Below, piece after piece: positions 60,625 to 64,000 of a DNA stretch of 64,000 bases. The notes below the pieces were generated by a model that did not search any database, was not told the DNA's origin, and saw only the letters and a program-made list of their open reading frames with translations. Each line of letters opens with the position of its first letter. The stretch's first letter is position 1. A program made the translations under genes and the position numbers. This DNA is from Glandiceps talaboti (Eukaryota > Hemichordata > Enteropneusta > Spengelidae): positions 385,001-449,000 of the forward strand of contig NC_135556.1 in assembly GCF_964340395.1 (NCBI RefSeq), given 5' to 3'.

Positions 60625-60750
60625 TTATGACCGACACCATATTGGAAATCAGCCTACTAGACTGAAGTGAGCAGCCACTTTTCAAAAGACACCATTGACA
60701 ACAAGCAATGTGGTATGATATAGAATTCTACGCGTAGTGCCCTCAATGGT
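60625..60750. repeat. Dispersed repeat shared with 16842-16985
   Basis: Contains ATGACCGACACCATATTGGA, CAGCCACTTTTCAAAAGACA and AATTCTACGC. Confidence 0.65.
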
Positions 60751-60876
60751 AAAAGACTGTTCAAAATAGGGGTGCAGTGTTCAGCTTTATGATAATGAGC
60801 ATGGGTATCTGAGCATATGTTCTGCGGCCACCGCCATTATGTGTATTGCATCAACCATCTCATTATAATACATTCA

Positions 60877-60926
60877 TGCTTCGAATGGCGTTCTTGGCGA
60901 AACAACTGCGAATGCCTTTGACTCGG
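60877..60926 (+). other. Candidate first coding exon of a further gene
   Basis: ATG followed by 16 codons (MLRMAFLAKQLRMPLTR, basic and amphipathic, like a mitochondrial presequence) ends at a strong donor CG|GTAAGT. The upstream context contains GCCACCGCCATTATG. There is no downstream partner exon, so this is tentative. Confidence 0.25.
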
Positions 60927-62906
60927 TAAGTAAAAATTAATGTATTTTCATAGTAATTGAGCAGAATTAGGATAGTTGAATATTGATTTGAGTCCTTGTT
61001 GGTGCTATAAACCATTTTGTTGTGATGTTGACAGTTGTGTTTTGTCTGACCACATTTTTACAATATGAAATGTATATCTGTACTTGTCGAACATTCAAAG
61101 AAACGGCGACTTTCTGTCATAAACATGTCTTAATAAGTTGTTTTATGATTATGTTGTTGAAATTAATTTGTCTGATATGCTCCAATTGCTGTACAAGCTC
61201 ATCAATATTTGACACAGAAACTTTCATCAACGTATGTGTATTGTTTGAAATTTACACTCATTCACATGAGTACGTAGAATGGTGTACTTGTCTCAACGTC
61301 AACATTACAATTCTGCCGATGCTAAAAGTAACACCTTTTAGCACCTTCTTGTACCTGTACCCATATGGTGAATAACGCCACCAGCCTAAGCTTTGGGGCT
61401 ATGTGTAAATAAAACTTGTTTGTCTAAACTAAGCATCTTGCTGGAACTCTTTGACACCTCTCAATCCGATAATGGTCAGTAGTTGTACCTCAGATCACAG
61501 ACAAGAAACTGTGTTCCTTGCCTGTGCTCAGATGTTGTACCATGGATCACAGTCCTGCTTGCAGACGGTGCACGCGTTTCGCTCAACACCGTCCTACGAA
61601 AAGTAACCGGCCTATAGCGAGTGCGAAAACAAAATACTTTCGCACCAATAACAAAATAATTACATATAATTTTTTTTTTAAGAAAGCTTTCAAATATTAG
61701 CAATCGGTCGAATATGTACTCATTTTACATCTTTTTGACGATAGTAGTCGCTGGTACGATCACAAAAAGTGTCGAAATCGGAACTTTTCCAGTTCCGACT
61801 GATTTCAAAGTCCCGCCTTACAAACTCCGCCACATTTGATCGGGCGTCCACTTGGGCATAAATTACGATTGAACTTGTGATTTCGGGATTTCTGGTCCTC
61901 CGGACTGGGACTAGTACTTTTGTAGCCAAGGCGAGGTAAAATTACTAAATAGTCAATTTATTGCTGATATTTGACCACAGATGCGTTAAATCTTTAGTTT
62001 CTAGCATTTCAGGTAAGCCCAGGTTTCACAACTGTCTCTTTGTAGGCGACTTACTCCGTATGCAAGCAGGGCGACATGGACCCTCAGACCACTAGTGGTC
62101 AACCAGTCTGAGATGGATCATAGACCCTACGAAATGGATGTAGCCTAGTAGAAATGTCTATATTTGTGAACAGTAAGGAAAGTCTCTCAGATAGACTGTG
62201 TCCATGACTGTACAATGTTGTGTCAATCAAGGCCTCTTCGCAGGTTTGTGAAAATGATGCTGGGGACTAATCTCCATTTCAAAAAGGGAAGTTTTTCTAA
62301 CTAAAAAGGGTGTTTGTCCTGAATGTTCGATAACTTGCATTTCCGTCATTTTATCGTCTCTCTGTTAATTTTAGTGACGAAGGGATATGATATTCTATAG
62401 AACGCCTTTTGTTTTACCAATTACAAACAATAACATGTGAAGGGCGATATAATGTTGCCTTGTCCGAGAAACGGGAAGTACACTAGCTGTTTTCACTTCA
62501 CTGCTCACACTTACATTGAAGAGCTATGTAGTCATCTTGGCTAGTCTATTCTATTGTCAAACAGAATTTTCCCACAAATTCAACATCACTGTCAGAATAT
62601 ATGCGAGAAAGGTTTACCACGTTTAATCTTTATTCATCCTGGATTCAATAGCAAGTGTACATTCTTTGATGACGGATTTGCGAGTGCAAAACATTATAAA
62701 AGCACGGGACTGCAATTTTGTGTTCCTTGTCTGTGTAACCTCAGACCACTGAAAATATTCATTAGTGGTCTGAGTCTGAGTTGGAACACATCTCCGTTTA
62801 TAGTGCTAGTTGTGTGTATTCACTAAGCCGTTTCAATATAATAATCATATGGGCGTTTTATTTTCAACATCACGCAAACCATTGGCCTCTTTTCATGGTA
62901 GCGATT
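60927..62906. other. PYM1 intron 2, no element recognised
   Basis: No supported gene. GACCACTAGTGGTC at about 62087 is a perfect 14-bp palindrome, and text like CTCAGACCACT/AGTGGTCTGAG recurs at about 62742, 62764 and 63638. Confidence 0.4.
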
Positions 62907-63061
62907 AGTCTATCTGCTAGACCTCGGATGTTCTTCCGATACAATACGACACACGACCAAACATCGCTATCGAGGATGGAACATCCAAGGCAAGCCCTCA
63001 CTGCGAACTTCGTTCGGTTATAGTATCGAAAGAAAGCACGAACATCTAGCAGCAAGACTAG
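62907..63061. mobile_element. Small inverted-repeat (MITE-like) element, copy 1
   Basis: CTGCTAGACCTCGGATGTTC on the left and GAACATCTAGCAGCAAG on the right bracket ~155 bp. The related copy at 63515 has the same ends. Confidence 0.6.
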
Positions 63062-64000
63062 GTAGCGATTTGACAGACGTCAACAATGTCGAATTTTAGA
63101 CCCTAATATTACTCTTCGCACGTACAGAGTACTTTTTATAGGATAATATCATAAAAAATGAATCAGAGCAAGCATCTAACCTAGAGTCTAAAATTAGATT
63201 TTATCCGATAATGGATATTTGTGTAATGTCGCGTCTTCATGGGGTCAGGTGTAAAAAAGAGGGGTCAAAGTTTGGAAATGTGCACTCAGAGAACTGCGAC
63301 ACAACTGCTGACAGAGAGTTCTCAAAGCATATTTCAGAGCTAAGGTAGCTATTGTCCTGCGTGTTCATTATAAAGCAGCCAAGTTCGTGTCACAATTTGT
63401 AAAATAACGCTACGACATTATACTAAACAATAAAGAATAAATAAGCCTTTGAAGTTTCTGTGCTCCTACTATAAATACTTCCTATGAATCTGGCCACAGC
63501 TACTCATGTCCTAGTCTAGCTGCTAGACCTCAGGTGTTATTCCGAATTTACAATACGACAAGGATGGGCGTTCGCCATCACAGCGAACTTCGTCGGGAGA
63601 AAGCCCGAACATCTAGCAGCAAGTCAACTTTCTATAGTGGTCTGAGTGTCCATGCATACAATGAAAAGATGGAAAAGAAGATTATGCAAATACCCGACAC
63701 TTCTTTATTTCTGTTGATATAGATGATGAGGCCAATTAACACATTTCTATTAACTAACCTCGGATTTCCGAGGTTGGGAAGTTCTCAATTGGTCACACTT
63801 TAGCATCGGAGAGAACAGTAATGATATTGACAGGGCACTCATAATTGATCCTAAATTGCATAGCTGTGTGCCACTGTACAATGTAGTACATCTTCATATT
63901 GATTACTAATCGAATTGACTCTAAAGTTCATAGGTTTTTGTATTGTTAGAATTTTACAATCACGTGAGTGCACTGACCTAATTGTCACGACATCATTATT
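63062..64000. other. Window end, no gene seen
   Basis: Apart from the MITE copy at 63515, this is unremarkable AT-rich sequence; no PYM1 exon 3 is found. Confidence 0.4.
63515..63626. mobile_element. Small inverted-repeat (MITE-like) element, copy 2
   Basis: CTAGCTGCTAGACCTCAGGT at one end and GAACATCTAGCAGCAAG at the other. The interior shares ACAATACGACA and AGCGAACTTCGT with copy 1 but is ~40 bp shorter. Confidence 0.6.

Noticed and set aside
61022-61375. 117-residue Cys/Ile/Leu-rich plus-strand frame
   Set aside because: AT-driven composition, no splice or start support, no motif.

Overview
This window looks like nuclear DNA of an aquatic, probably marine, invertebrate animal. The evidence is spliced genes with GT-AG introns, very long introns, AT-rich intergenic DNA, dense (TG)n, (CTGT)n and (TA)n tracts, and a crowd of animal-type transposons: non-autonomous Helentron-like elements, Penelope-type ends with hammerhead ribozymes, L2/CR1- and Jockey-type LINEs, a tRNA-derived SINE, Tc1/mariner, and a DIRS-like fossil. 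A hemichordate, cephalochordate or lophotrochozoan would fit. The sequence alone does not let me choose.

Layout. Positions 1-15300 hold no convincing gene. They contain tandem arrays (a ~230-bp unit, a TGAC minisatellite of about 2 kb, a ~19-bp array near 11.6-12.3 kb), a Harbinger-like MITE, a LINE tail and foldback sequences. From 15385 to 23330 (+) lies a five-exon gene whose product resembles the DUF6589 family, split by an ATGA overlap near its end. Convergent to it, 25196-27816 (-) is a two-exon RecQ-like helicase lacking RQC and HRDC domains. Positions 28060-30500 are a nest of (TA)n tracts and palindromes, one of which carries a hammerhead ribozyme core in each arm. At 30515-30684 (-) and 31023 (+) two genes are divergent across a 338-bp promoter: a small unrecognised acidic-tailed protein, and PYM1, the exon-junction-complex disassembly factor.

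PYM1 starts with a 46-nt coding exon at 31023. It resumes only at 54781-54874 and continues beyond the window. Its 23.7-kb first intron is a transposon graveyard: a 4.75-kb Tc1/mariner-superfamily element with long terminal inverted repeats and a second divergent reading-frame region, two LINE fragments (one of them after exon 2), a DIRS-like fossil, and many Helentron-type non-autonomous elements.

The most striking pattern is that several families with unrelated ends share one plan. A 5' terminal repeat folds into a hairpin head. It is followed by a TCTG/TG microsatellite, then a related trunk, then ~125-170-bp tandem units. The inverse of the 5' terminal repeat comes next, and finally a small 3' hairpin. 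One copy (55374-57041) sits inside a giant palindrome whose opposite arm preserves the empty site. That shows insertion between two T residues without target duplication, the rule known for Helentrons.
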